From Guyanagaster necrorhizus (Eukaryota > Basidiomycota > Agaricomycetes > Agaricales > Physalacriaceae): a DNA stretch of 64,000 bases. Location of the stretch: contig NW_025064888.1 in assembly GCF_019112545.1 (NCBI RefSeq), positions 62,001-126,000 on the forward strand, given 5' to 3'. A program made the position numbers and the translations under genes. This document shows, in pieces, positions 33,808 through 46,471 of the stretch. Below the pieces are notes generated by a model that searched no databases, had not been told where the DNA came from, and saw nothing but the letters and a program-made list of their open reading frames with translations. How positions within the stretch are numbered: the first letter of the stretch is position 1; every line of letters begins with the position of its first letter.

Positions 33808-35684
33808 GAACCAGCATTATAGATACCGGGTATGGTATACAGTCTTGCCCTATTGTCCTGGTTTGTACCTTCTATACTGGACGAAATCGTAATTTTTAAA
33901 GAACCCTATCTAGGGTTAGGCAAGATCATTGGATCGAGGGGGGAAACAGTGCCTTCGGTGAGTGCACCGTGCTATCTCGACGGATTTGTACATAAAAATC
34001 CCATATGTGCTTAGGTGACGCCACAATGACCGAGGCACAGCTTATGACGACTTTTGCCACTTGTCGGGGACAAGTAAGATAAAGGCGCGACTCAGACGAG
34101 GTATTTGTCATGTTGTGCTATTGCTATCTTTAAACTCGAGCTGTTTCCGTGGAACTAGATCGAACTGAATGGATTTCTGGAGCGGCAGAAGCAAAATACC
34201 CAGTACCCGTACCCACCCTGCCCTATGAGCAAGCGACCTTGTGCATGTGGATACAGCCTTTCGTACGCGGCATGTACTCCGTCCGATTCCCGACTCAAAT
34301 GATCGAGTGATCGAGAATCGAAGTTGTTACTAAACCCAGTCTCCTGTGAATTTGTGTTGATGGATCTAAAGTTTTAGACGGATTACAATGGTAACCTTGA
34401 TCATGATCTGTATGTACGTACGGTCAATAATGAAAATGAGCATTGTAACGCTTCAGTCTGATCTTGCTATAGGTGATTTACAAGGGCGGCTTCGAATTAC
34501 GGAACAGTGGGACGGAGATGAGTTTTTAACTTTTTATAGCGATGTGCTGCGCAGAACCAGAGCTGCTGACAGATGGCTTGAATGAAATTAAGGAAGGGAT
34601 TGGGAAGGGGCCTGGTGGTGGCTTGGCGCAATGGTCATCAAGAGGAAGAGGAAGAGGAAGATGGATTCCAAGCGCATCACCGTTCGTTTATTGACTATCG
34701 GGGCCGCTAACCGGTCCGAAGCGATATCTAATTTGCTATCGATTGGCCGTGAATATATCTCGTAGTGAGATAGTTCCCAAGGACTTGGAACCTGATTAGA
34801 AGCTTGATGTCTTCGTCCTGGAAGATAGGCCTTGACCAAATATGTCGTATTTGTCGGCTAGGGCGGTAGAAGGGCGAACATTGTTTGTCTGCCGGGGAAA
34901 TATTGATTGATGTATTCTGATATGCCTTAGGAATTCTGCCGAAGGCACACCGATAAGTCAGCAGACGCAATCCCGAGGGTTGATCGTTAGTGGGTGCAGA
35001 CACTGTGCGAAAGTTCCTTGCCCGGCAATCTCATTCATTTCCACGGGCGGGATTCACACAAGCAAAGTGTATCCGAATCAAGCCGTTGTCTAGACTCGAC
35101 ATTGTAGCGCCACTTAGAAATCTTCTCTCTCAGTTCCATAAGACAGATTCATTCGCAGAAGATCTACATCATCGAATAGGAGCTCACAAGGTTGTCCCTT
35201 TCCCAATGAAGCTTTGTAAAATACACAGTCTGTGCAAGAGTTTCGAGAATGGACGGCCATTAAAACGAGAACATTGATGCTTGGGCCTCAGATGACCGCT
35301 GGAAAGCTAACAAATAGACGGCATACCAGAGGTAGCTTTCAGCACCGTGACAAGGGAAATCATACAGCTTCTATGGTAACTGCGCATATATCGCTATAGG
35401 ACAGCCCACTCTGGAAGGAAATAAAGCGGGGACACATTAAGTTTCCTGATATCTGTTCACCATTAATCTAAACTTTGAAACCCTTTCCAGAGTTCCGTGC
35501 TATACTGCAGGGCCGACACAATTTTTCAAAGCCATATTGATCAAATACCGGTACAAGCATTCTCATAGAAGCAGAAACAGCCAGTTTCAGTCTTTCCGCC
35601 TCTGCAAATAAATGAACCTACACAATCACTTATACGACATGGCGAGCCGTTTCATCTGATATCCGATGACCTCAGGAAAACAGG
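33808..35684. other. 1.9 kb intergenic stretch
   Basis: Between convergent gene ends. A (GAGGAA)n-like purine run sits at about 34,640-34,660. Small frames (34,728-35,003 minus; 34,990-35,277 plus) show no motif and lack good starts. No gene supported. Confidence 0.4.
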
Positions 35685-37177
35685 TCAGTTGATGGATCGC
35701 GCAGTCGCCAAAAGACCTACATCAATAGGTTCGTATTTCTTGGGTACGGTCTCAGACCATGTTCCGGGAACGCTGTCGACGACTGCGGAGAGATTCTGAT
35801 GACAGCAGAATTCAAGTAAATCAATTCTATTGATGCTTGAGAAAAGGAACGTACTGCACTGCAGAACTAAATATTGTATAAAGAGGTAAGATGTCAAGCG
35901 GCCAAATTGGCTCGGAAGCGACGACTCACGTAGGGAACAGAGTATCGCTCCGTGGTCATGCAGTCAGTGCCATACATGTGCTTCGGCGCACGAACGCGGT
36001 GAATGGTGCTTCTAATGGTGTCGTTGGACCCTATTCAATGAATAAGGGCTGTAGGAGGTAAAAAAAAAAGTATCCGTGACATACACCGCATCAAAAAGTC
36101 TCCCGCGTTAATCACGAGAGAACCGGGAATAGGTGTCGCGGTCTATGTCAATACAATCATCCAACGACGCCAAAATGAAGACCAGTACGAAGATACTTTA
36201 AACTCGCCCGGATTATGAGGATCTTCAACTTCGAGACCCCCGGCATGATCTTGAAGTAACATAGTCATGCTACAGAAATCTGAATGCGCTCCGATACGGG
36301 GAGCCAACCCTTCTTCGACATCCTTGACAGGGACGCTGGAATGCGGTCTCCAAGATGACAAGAAGGAGCAACGAAGTACGTAAATCATACCTGAAATAAT
36401 GCAACAGACGAAGTTGATTGTCAGCAGCAGAGTGATACTCTGTAAAATATTCCTCGTCGATGCGAAAGCCGAGAGCGAGAGCCCTGAAGATATTCAACTC
36501 CACTTTGTAACAAGTCTATGAATAACATTCATCAAGTTCAAACATCGAAGAGATATGACAGTAATACCGTACCCAGAAATAATCCAAGCATGCCTCCTTG
36601 AAACCTGGTAGAATCCCATCAGGCAACCAGATGTTCGGCATGACTTTGTCGTTCTCTTTGCCAGATTCGAAACTTTCTTTTGCATCCGGAGCCTTCTTTC
36701 GGCTTTGAACAATCTTGTCTGGATCAAACTCCTGTTGGATGACCTTCTCGAGGCCGGGTGGCGAGTACCCTGAGCGTTATTAGCTCATCTATGCTATGAA
36801 ATGAATGTGTGAAAGCATACCACGATGATGAGTACCAATAGGAGGATGTGGAGCCAACATCTTTGTTTCCATGGGAAGCGCAAAAAACGTTTTGGCCTAC
36901 TCGAAGTCTTAGAAGTTGGATGGTAAGATATGATACCGGCATACCCAACCAATGATACCGTCCATCTTCTCTTGGGGTATACCATGATTGACTAAATATA
37001 CAAACTTTTCATCATAGTTGGTGATAAACATAGCAGCGTGGCAACACGTACCCCCAGCTCCTTGAAGGACCTTAGGATGGCATCAGCGACCTCTTGTTTC
37101 CGAGTCCCATCTCGGAACGGACCAAAGTCCACGACAGGAATGCCACTTTCGTGGTCGTAGTTAACAACGGAGGACAT
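35685..37177 (-). CDS. 2-oxoglutarate/Fe(II) oxygenase, isopenicillin N synthase-like
   Basis: Ten exons (37177-37052, 37004-36945, 36896-36821, 36769-36573, 36515-36391, 36335-36197, 36142-36085, 36030-35930, 35866-35855, 35795-35685) encode 334 residues. The N-terminal DIOX_N part begins IPVVDFGPF and has NHGIPQEKM and FFALPMETK. The iron site is complete: HSD (about 212-214, in GAHSDFCSMTMLLQD) and the distal His (about 271, in STIHRVRAP); the cosubstrate-binding R-x-S is RYS (about 289-291). Flanking motifs GGLEVED, INAGDFLMRWSND are typical. The substrate is unknown, and no biosynthetic cluster surrounds it. Exon 9 is just 12 nt. It is divergent from the next gene. Confidence 0.93.
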
Positions 37178-37629
37178 TCTGGTCCAAGTTAGACAGAGAG
37201 ATACCAGATAGGCCGTAACAGATAACTAAAACAGACCACGTGCTGAAGCCTGGGAGAACATTACCGGTATCTTCTGGGTATGATGTATATAATTTGATAG
37301 TAGGTCCTCGGGCAGGGTCAGTGTAAAGGCTAACATCTCAAGCTTAAGTCTCGACTGGAACTAAGTTGAAATTCTGAGACCAATCCAAGACAAGGACAGA
37401 GTGGAGGATCTTCAGTCAGCAGTCGGCCAGAGAACCACAGAACATTAGACAAATCTGCGAGAAAGCGATCTTTTTCTTTTGGATAGACTTGTTTGATCGT
37501 TGGCGACGGTAAAGTTACTACTGTGGTGTCCACACAGCCGGGATTGCCGTCGGCTCGGGTCGGCTTCTTCCCGTCTCGCACGCCGACACGCCGACGCACA
37601 TCTACCCAAGTGAGCTCTGTACCGTCACC
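37178..37629. promoter_or_regulatory. Divergent promoter region, oxygenase / SHOC1-like gene
   Basis: 452 bp between two start codons. Contains ACCACGTG at about 37,235, an E-box, and AT-rich sequence near 37,285. No open frame of note. Confidence 0.4.
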
Positions 37630-40600
37630 ATGGATGTCAATGGTGACGAAGAGGGGTGGGCTCTTCGAGAACATATCAGGAATATTCTTTATGAATATGC
37701 TGTCACTCATCTAACGACCGACTATATTCAATTTACTGAGGACGCTGTCTCCGAGGTACAAGACGGTGTTATTGTGTTGTTTCAATGACATAGAACTGAC
37801 CTTCGACTTTCCAGTTACTTTCCCAAGCTCTCGCGGAGGTGCCACTGCATGATAAAGACGCGATACGATTGCCCACAGATCCCTTCTTGAGCTTGAGGCT
37901 GCGGTATCGGTTAGACGACCTCGAACCTTATCAAGAGAAAATTCAAGTTCTTCCTGAGGTGCTGCAGTATCTGAAGAGCGTGATGAAGATCAACCCCGGA
38001 CTATCGAAGACTGAGAGTGTCTCATACGAGTTCGGCGGTACGTTACCTCACCCGTCGCGTCCTTGTTTTTACCAACTGACATTTTTAGCCTATGATAAGG
38101 AGGACTCCGTAGTTCACGAACCCTTATCTCCAAAGCTCAGTCGCAGGTCGAGACGAGCCACCCCGTATTCTGGTTCGAGTGAATCTTTCAAATCGGTGCC
38201 CCAAAGTCACAGAACGTATTTGAAGTCGCAGTCTATCAAAGTTGTCCCGCTTGAAGCTTTCAACGACCCGAATATATCACCAGCAGAAGTCCTGTATGTC
38301 CTTCTCCTTCAATTTTCCTGTAATTTAACATGAAAGCATCCAGGGATCTCAATTGTCGCCTCCAAACCGAAGAACATCGGGCAGTATCCGCCTTTCTCAA
38401 ATCTACTGCTGCTTTATCTCGTCCAGGGCCGGAGTACAAGAACAAGTATCTTGATCCTTCCATCCGGGAAGATTCCCCTCCCCTTCGCGTTCGTGAAGAG
38501 GTCCCTGTCCCTATGTTTCCTAGATCAGCTAGAATGGGTGCCGGTCGTTCAGCCAATACTAATTTCTTTCCGTCTGACCTCCAGAAGATGTGTGATCTTC
38601 CTGCAAAGCTGCCACCCGTAGTCGAAGCAGAAGACGATGACGTGGAACTGTTCAAAGCCAACATGGTCGTTGTAGATGGATGGCGTAAATTGCATTATCA
38701 CCTCTAGGTCCACTCAGTACTCATGAGACGTTTTCGTGGCAGAAACGTATATCACTTCGTCTCCATCGGCTTCAACGCCGTCATCGAGCCAAGAAGATAA
38801 AATTGATCAACTCTTCAACGTGTCGTCCCCCGATACTGAAATGTCACCCCTCAGGCTGATTCGTATGGGTAAGACTCTTTTCGTGTAACTGGAATCATTT
38901 GACCATCTCAAAAGATGTGCCACCCATACCGCGCAACAGAAGGATCTATGGCTCTAGAGAACAAGTCTCGCCCATTGGAAAAGGCAAATCGTACGATCTT
39001 TCACCGTACATGATTTTCACGTAAGCATAATTTGTGACGACAGATTAGCGTCGTTTCTTCTGCCGTTTATCTCGTTGACGGCAGCAGGAAGGGAGCCCGA
39101 AGAGCAACACTTGTCGCCGGAGCCTGCATCGTCAATGTCGGGTCAACCAGCCTCTCTCCTGGATAGTGCTGTTCAAAGCATGGACATGTTGGATGACGAG
39201 ATCGACCGGATATATGAGAGCGTGAATGTGGAAAATCCTAAAGACGTCATACTCAATGAAACGCTCACCGAAGAGGCTAGCTTACTCATGAAGGGTATGT
39301 TGATGGGTTTCGTTGTCCCTTCGACTTTCCAACGATCGGTCTGCATAGTTCCTGATCTACTGCCGCCTAATGAGCATCTACCGGGTGCACTTTTCCTACC
39401 AAAGAAACTACTTGAATATGTCTGTCCACCGAAGATGGCCAGGGCACACAACGATCAGGCGATATCTACACACCAGTTTTTGAAAAAGGCCAAAGGAATA
39501 CAATCTCTGGGCTTAGCTCTCCCTTGGACGTGAGTGTTCCAAGCTGCTACCCACCTCAACCACTGACCTGATATCCCATCAGGCCATTTACGATCAAAGG
39601 AAGCCTTCCTACACATATGGATATTACCGGGTCGACAACGCTCATCGATGGTGACGACTTGAGGAACGCCCTTCCTAAAGATCATATCAAAACTCAGGTG
39701 CAGTCTCTTCTGGACGCGGCGCTTATGTTGGACTCTTCTCCTGTGGTATCGGATACAAAGCACTTCTTGCTCGATGAAGATAATGGACCGCTTTCCGAGG
39801 ATGACTCAGAAATCATGTTGTCTCGAGTCGAGCGAATTCGGCTTTCTGGGCTCAAATCTGTCGAAGACAACGACGAAGACGATAGTAACAGTGACAAGGA
39901 GAATCAACCTTTATCTCAAAGGCCTGCGAAGAGGGCAAGAATCGACAACCACCACAACATTGATGATTCAGGCATCGCCGCCTTTTCTCACAAACACTTA
40001 TCTGTCGAAAATTCTTCTCCAGCAAATCCTCCTCCAATTATCCTTCCTAACGATGACATCTCAAATCCATTTCGCTTTTCTCAACCCCACGACATGTTTG
40101 ATGTCGCTATGACTAGCACTTCCTCGTATCAGCTCGAACAAGGAGACCATTTCTTTCAGCAGCAGCTATTTGATGAAGACGCCTATCCGATGTCGCAATT
40201 CTCTACCGGTATCAGGGAGGACTCTCAGTCTCAACAAGGGCCTTTCCAGCCCTTATCCTTTGAATCAAACGAGGCCTTGTCGCAACACATTACCCGGAGA
40301 GAAACCTCTATGGAGCCTCATAGCGCGCCACCTCGGATGATTTGTCTTTATGAACCTGATATTATAGGCACGGACGCTAACGAATATACTGTCACTAATA
40401 GTATTGCGCCTGCTTTATCTACCCAGCCTGCCCCTGACCTTCTTCCTCGTTCTCTTGCTGACTCTACTCCCATTACAAACGATGCCATATTCATCCCCGA
40501 GATTGCAACTCATCCTCTTGGTATAACCGACTTCCTTAAGCTACGCGCCAAATGCACCAATTCTACCGAGTTTCCATCTGCAACTGCTCACCCTTGTGCC

Positions 40601-41593
40601 CCTGATGTTCAAGTCGAAAGTGCCATTCCCGAAGCACCTCGAACAGCACCTCCTGAAATCTTTGACAAAAACACTCTACGTCTACCGACCCGCGGTGCTC
40701 CATCCAGTGCACATCTCTATATGGCATCCATGGGAACCCTGCAAAAGCAAGTTTTGATCCGAACTCTTCGCTCGAACTTGTGTGCCGTTGGACTTGTGGA
40801 ACGCGACCACCTTTCCAACGTCGACCTCATCCTCGACCCTAACACTGCAATCGTCTTCGCAAGTCTAATCTCTCTAAGTTCTCAACGTGAAGCCGTTCTG
40901 TCGACAGTTTCTGAGCAGTCCTGGCGGTATACGAACTTACTCGTCATCTTCGAAGCGTACCCAATGTCTGCTTCGTACAAAGCATCTGCACCTGTGCCGT
41001 TGAATGCGTACACACCTCCGAATCTCAAGGCAATAGGACGCTTTAGGCGTGACGTTGACCTTGCCGAAGCTTGTGACAAGAAGAGCCCCGCTTGTCGAGT
41101 TCGAATGGCATTCGCCGATACCGTAGAAGATGCCGCTATGCTTGTGAGATATTTCGGTGATGTTGCCGAGACCGAAGATGTATCACAGGGGATGGTATGG
41201 GGGGATCGGAGCTGGCTCGATGGCGAAGTACCAGAAGTTCGTACAGATATCGCTTCTTATTTCTTGGCGTGCAGCTGATTAGGCCACAGGAAGAGGAAAG
41301 TTTGGCAGCTGTTTCTGGCATGAACCGGTTTGCTGCATATGTCATTCTGTGCCAAATCACGGTAGAGCAGTTCTTGGACTTGTCGCCGCAGGAGAGAATT
41401 GACAGGTTCGGGATCTATGTTGGTTACGAGCGAATGGTAACGGATTTGGCATTAATGTAAGATATGTGAAGCTGATGAATGATATGATTAGGTATCTGTG
41501 AACGCTTTTGTAGAGGCTCGAAGTCGTGTCATCGAATCCTCCGATCTGGATGATTCGGACTTGGCTGATGGTGTGTATATGAATCATTCTTAG
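37630..41593 (+). CDS. Large protein with SHOC1/Zip2-like (XPF-like plus HhH) C-terminus
   Basis: Eleven exons (37630-37755, 37815-38037, 38089-38293, 38344-38684, 38743-38868, 38915-39020, 39092-39294, 39349-39529, 39583-41227, 41290-41436, 41492-41593) encode 1134 residues. Most of it is unfamiliar and acidic/Ser-rich. Near residue 885 a Rossmann-like XPF-type nuclease fold seems to begin (VDLILDPNTAIVFASLISL, then YTNLLVIFEAYP), without the catalytic ERK triad. Residues about 1060-1115 look like tandem helix-hairpin-helix (GMNRFAAYVILCQITVEQFL, then SPQERIDRFGIYVGYERMV). This is the layout of SHOC1/Zip2, the meiotic partner of Spo16. The function is inferred. The exon 6/7 junction is the least certain. 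Confidence 0.6.
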
Positions 41594-42050
41594 GCTCTGT
41601 TTAAGTCTGGTGGTCTCTGTAGACATTGTTGTTGGAAGGTCAGGCTGGGTTTAGTTTCGTTGTACGTAGTGCTTTATGTTAATCCTTCCCCAATGCTTGT
41701 TTTGCATGTTGAAAAGGTACGAGTTATCTAGCCGATGATTAAGATGTGGCAATCTTAAGCAGGTAGTCCAGGCAGTAGGCCCGCAAGCAGCGAAGGGTTG
41801 GTATTATTACGTGACAAAGTCCCCCAAGAAACTCACAGAATATGATTAATACACTGATACTCTAGCAGAGCTATCGCATACGTAAATTTCTACTGGTATC
41901 TCGAACTAAAGTAGAGGCTGAAACTGAAAGATAGCCTGACGCTGTGTCAACATAGCCTATGATCTACTTGCGCAACTTTGAAGAAAGATAAAACGCTGAG
42001 TAACAGTTGGTAGTTTCTTGTGGTTTCCTTCCTTTAGCTTGCTACTTGCC
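41594..42050. other. Intergenic, no gene seen
   Basis: 457 bp between two genes on the same strand. AT-rich and without open frames of note; presumably terminator and promoter. Confidence 0.45.
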
Positions 42051-43249
42051 ATGATTGACAAATGTTCCCTCCCGTGCGACCTCACCCCGGAAGATGCGCC
42101 TCCTTCGTACGATGCTAGTACGAGTGGGAATGCCCAGACAAACGTCGATTCGAAGAACCAAGCTGTAAATACAATTTCCGGCCCATCTTCAGGTCGGTCT
42201 CCTACCACCCAACGGGTCTTCCATGGGGGCCTGGCTGCCCAGTCATACAGTTTTCCGTTCGGTTGGTTCTCTGCTCGCTCCTCTAGAGAAATCAAGTCCA
42301 CTATAATATCTCTCGTACAAGACCTTGTTCGGCCAACAAGTTTATCTGGAGTATGCAACGAAATCCTCTCCAGTTGTGCCCAAACTTGTGCTTCTTATTC
42401 CATGTCCCTGTCTTCCATCCTGCAGGAAAGGTTCTGTGAAGACCACACGCCCTTATATTGGGCGATCATAAACAAGCCACGGCAGACGGAAGAGAAGAGT
42501 GAAGAGATCCTTTCAGCTCTTCTACGCTACTCAGTGCCACCGACACTCTCGACGATATCCGAGATCCGTCTAGCGTGTCTCGTCAGTTCAGACCAGAATC
42601 TTTTCCGGCAGCTTCGATGCGAGCTCAAACCCATCTCAGGAATGGACGAAATGCTCCTCGGCACGACGGGTAGTGACAATGTACGCGTTGTGGATACCAA
42701 TGCCACGGAGGGTGCATTTGCCGCAGAGATTGAGATAAGCCGGTTTCAGAAACGCATGCGTGTAGGAAAGGAAGTGGAAGTGGAATTCATTGCCCAAGCG
42801 CATTTATGGCTGCTATCATTTTTTGTGATGCCCCAATATAAGCCCGGTAGTCCTCGACGGGGCTCATGGTGCGTCGGGCTATCTTTGATGGAGAGCAGTC
42901 CGCCAACATGGGTGGATTCGAGGTTAATCATCCAAGATCAGCCTGCCCAGGACGTAGTAGATGAAGAATCACCGCCGAAAAAAATGATATCTTTGAGGAT
43001 AAAGTCCCCAGCGGAGCTGATCTCAACCAATACTTTCGCTCATGCCAGCAGACGAAGCAGGCAGTCGCCTCACTGGAGGATAGTACTATAGGTCAAACCC
43101 TGCAGTTTTGGTAAGCAGTCACATTCTTACTCTTCACCTTTTGTTGATTAACATCTAGTGGAACGTCTTACATAGCCGATGATGAAGTTCTGCGCGCGCG
43201 ATTAGAAGTCCGTTTGTGCAAGCCAGGACTTGAGTGTGTTATCATGTGA
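42051..43249 (+). CDS. Uncharacterised protein (369 aa)
   Basis: Model: exons 42051-42956, 42998-43110, 43159-43249. The first intron (42957-42997, 41 nt) is needed to move from the frame ending QPAQDV to the frame DKVPSGADLNQYF; its donor GTAGAT is weak, so a real frame break is the alternative. The second intron is standard. The N-terminal 60 residues are disordered (PEDAPPSYDAS); residues about 75-180 are helical, with an ankyrin-like HTPLYWAI; the remainder looks like a beta-rich domain (FAAEIEISRFQKRMRVGKEV, GTSYIADDEVLRARLEVRL). I recognise no named family. Confidence 0.6.
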
Positions 43250-43433
43250 AAGTCTATCTTCCTGACACTGCAGAAGATATCCATGTAAGCTCTGCTATTC
43301 ATCTCAAAACAATGAATCGACAAGAGCCTAGATTACCCGAAATAATCAACAATATTCCTAAGCCTATGGTGATCTCTAACTCATCGAATTCGCCGATCCT
43401 TCCCTCAGTAATCTGCAGCGTAAATGAACTAAG

Positions 43434-44799
43434 TCAGAAGTGCAATCCACCTGTCAAGATATTTCCACCCACCTCCGACCACATCCCTGAGCCGCACTCA
43501 AAAAGAAAAGTCGCTTTGATTCCCACCAATTTGTCCAGGATCCTCAAGACGTCGCTATCTGATATCAGATAGTCTGAGTCATTACCCTCTAATGTCTCCG
43601 CCAACTCCACGATTTCAAACCCTTGCAAGTCGCTAGCGACGTTAAATGCCCCGAGTAAAATGTCAACAGCCTCACTATGCCGATTGTCGAAGTCCTTAAA
43701 AGTGCTTGACTTGCGGATGGCTGCTAAACGAGGTCCTCGTAGGGAATAGGGTAATCACTGGCAAACCAGACTTTACGAATATCAACTGAGTGGAGTGCAT
43801 CGTGTGGGACAGACTCCATACGCCAATGGACCATGACGTATTTTTCTGGCGAGGCAAGCCTTGATGCGAGCGAGGGCAGAAGCGGCGAGTAAGCGAGCTG
43901 CAGAGTGCTTGAAGAGGGGAATATGGGGTAGCGAAGACCGTAGTTTACGACAAGAACGTCGGGGTCTCACTGGTAAGCTTGAATAATGCAAAGGAGCTCC
44001 TTGAAGATAGGCTGTCTGAGTTTCGAAGGATTAAGGTATACAGCGTCGAACCCCCCGGAAGTCCGAGTGCTGAAATGTGTTGCAAAACATTCGGGGAGAG
44101 ATGAGATGTCGTTTTGAGTAAGATATACATTGATTTTATCGATGACTATCGGAGTCGATGTCATGTTGGGGTTGACTTTCCATGCCAGAGTGAAAATATG
44201 TGTACTTTGACGGGAGCTCCCTCGCTGGAAGTCTTCCAAACTAATCACATCAGCATCAGCAAGTTTGAGCTTCTCGATGTCGTAGTATGTGTCAAATTCC
44301 AGTGGGTCACAAACGCCTATGCGACCTTTTCCCACTTCTGGAAGTACGACGGTCCTGTTAAGCTCTTTGGATAGCTGGATAATCTGTACTATGAACGTGC
44401 TTTGTACTCCTGTTCAGATATTCGAGCGGGAAACAGAAACCGGGTTGGGTCATCAAAAGGTTCTGGAATTTGAGTGATGAGAGGCGGCCACTTAAGGGAG
44501 CGAGAATCGCTTGTGGGTGCAGAAAGTTGATCAAGAAATGTACGGTCGATGACAGAGATTTTCCATCGCGAAGGTAGATATGCGACAGATTGAGAAGCAG
44601 ACCGTGTATTAGGTAGGATGATCCTTTCTCGCTGTGCATCGTTTGCAGCCATCTCCTCGTTCGCATTATGGGCTTCCACTACCACCCAAGGCGCTCGAGC
44701 GATTGGTAGAGGATGGAGATAAAGGTAAGGTCGACATATCCATTCAATCCGTAGAAAAAGAGGCAGCGACAGGCAAACCGCACTTGTCCACAACGCCAT
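43434..44799 (-). pseudogene. O-fucosyltransferase-like glycosyltransferase, broken
   Basis: The minus strand carries, in order, a membrane anchor (MALWTSAVCLSLPLFLRI), RFLFPARISEQEYKA, then the sugar-nucleotide region LSKELNRTVVLPEVGKGRIG, FDTYYDIEKLKLADADVI, then VLVVNYGLRYPIFP, YVMVHWRMESV, VWFASDYPIPYEDLV and a C-terminal ILDKLVGIKATFLFE. This order fits the GDP-fucose O-fucosyltransferase-like family common in Agaricomycetes. It is broken by a one-base frameshift ending at TAG 44389-44391, an in-frame TGA (43967-43969) where Trp would fit, an apparent loss of about 20 residues before VWFASDYP, and a second frameshift at about 43,734. Probably a recent pseudogene, unless there are assembly errors. 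Confidence 0.65.
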
Positions 44800-45121
44800 C
44801 GCCGAAGACAGCGCATATATGAGAAACCGTGACGCCTTTGAGAGATCTTGAAATTATCTTGAAGAGGGCGCAAGCACTGGATGAAGGTCGTACAGTTTTG
44901 CTCGAGAACGCAGGGAAGGACTGGGCCCTACAGGCGTTATGGTGGTTACTGGTTGCGGTGTCTGTTTAGTTGTGCTTCGAATTCGATGACATGGGAAAAA
45001 GTAGCTGAATTTTCAGGTTCTGCTCAGATAGTAGATTCTATGTTCCGTTCATTATCGATTATGAAATGCCGCCGACCCGGAAGTAATACAAAGATTACCA
45101 CTTCTAGTGTTATATCCACAT
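44800..45121. other. Intergenic, no gene seen
   Basis: 322 bp between the upstream end of the broken transferase and the stop of the phosphatase gene. The plus-strand frame at 44881-45141 has no recognisable features. Confidence 0.4.
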
Positions 45122-46246
45122 CTACGTACGGGAAGAATTAGGTGTAAGAAGGTTGTTGCGTATTATAACGATGTCTTCACTGGTAAGGCCTAGATAGGTT
45201 TTCACGTATTCTTCTACTCCGTTATATGCGTCTGCAAGGTGTGCAAGAAAGGCGAGCATCGTCTCCCGGCTGAAAAAAAATCCATGTTATTCACCCGATG
45301 ATCGTAATGTGTCTGCCAGAGACATACCGACAAGTCAGCATGTTTAACGCAGCCTGGTTATTGGAAGCAAAGAGAGGTTCCTTGGAAAGGCGTTGTAATA
45401 TCATCGCACGGGCAGGTTCCCGCCCGACACGAGATAAAGCATAGTCGTCTGCTATACTATCATCGTCGACCCCCGCAAGCTAGAATCCGGGTCAGTTCTC
45501 ATCAGTACCAGCAAAGCTAGACCAACCTTCAAAAGTATCGCCGCAACAACACCAGTCCTGTCTTTCCCAGCAGTACAGTTAAATACTAGTCCTTCGTTTG
45601 GTCTGTCACGAACATGGCGAAGGATGGTGCTAAACGCGGGACCGCCATTGTCCAGTATCTGGGAATAAAGCTCCATAAATGCCTGTAGGATGTCCCAGTC
45701 AGCTCCTTGGACCATGCGACAGTTGAAGTCATTGCGTACCGCTATATCTCCCCTAGCGTATAGCTGATAGCGCCTAAACGCAAGATAAGCCATTGCATCA
45801 CGATTGGCGATATCCCCAACACGTACGTACTTGGCCATCACCTCAGGGCTGTAGTCTTCCAGCTTAAATACCGGGGTTCTAATTACATCGACACCCTCTA
45901 TCTCTGGCAACGGTGTGTTGTATTTCGCCATCTCGGTATCTGATCGTAGGTCGTATACCTTTGTGATACCCAATTTCTTGACTTGTTCTTTGCCTAGATA
46001 TTCTCGGTCAAGATCAGGGATACAGGGCATCATCGAATCCAGCAAACCTTCTTCAGTGATACCAGAGAGCTCGGCTGAGCGAAAGATGAAGCCTGGTCTT
46101 GTGATGTGGGTTGGAAGTGTCACTGAGGGATACAAGCCCAAATCCCTAACATTTATTACGCCGGATATCTTCACGAACGGATGTCGAGAAAGCAATCCAG
46201 ATACGTAGGCAGGATCAAGAGGCGTCAATTCGTTCGTAACGGCCAT
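45122..46246 (-). CDS. Tyrosine-phosphatase family protein (Y_phosphatase3)
   Basis: Three exons (46246-45527, 45479-45328, 45269-45122) encode 339 residues. It begins with a typical family opening, ISGVINVRDLGLYP, then RPGFIFRSAELSGI, and KVYDLRSDTEMAKY. The catalytic P-loop is FNCTAGKDRTG (C-x5-R, Cys about residue 224), with the usual preceding His replaced by Asn, as in some members. The C-terminus (REPARAMILQRL, GVEEYVKTYLGLTSEDI) is the helical tail of this group. It probably dephosphorylates phosphotyrosine or a phosphoinositide in the cytosol; the substrate is unknown. Introns are 47 and 58 nt. Confidence 0.92.
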
Positions 46247-46471
46247 TAGGGGAAAAGTAGCAGTGAAAAGTAACAGATCAAGACGAGAATCGCTTTGTCC
46301 TTGCTTGCACGGAAAGCAATCTTGGCCAATATTGCGTCATACATAACTTGCCGTGTACAGGTGCATTAAAGGGAATATGTGTATACTAATCCGGTGTATA
46401 TGATAGCAAAGAAACGGATAGCCAAGTCAAAACAATGACGGTAAGAATTAAACAGCCCTCGGTGATTGAGA

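Noticed and set aside
34728..35003. Possible small gene on the minus strand
   Set aside because: No ATG start (begins GTG), no motif, no splice pattern.
35685..37177. Beta-lactam or other secondary-metabolite cluster
   Set aside because: The oxygenase stands alone; no NRPS, PKS, terpene cyclase or transporter in the window.
39021..39043. 23 nt intron that would keep the SHOC1-like gene in frame
   Set aside because: Far below the minimum seen here (about 40 nt); the 71 nt alternative ending at 39091 was used.
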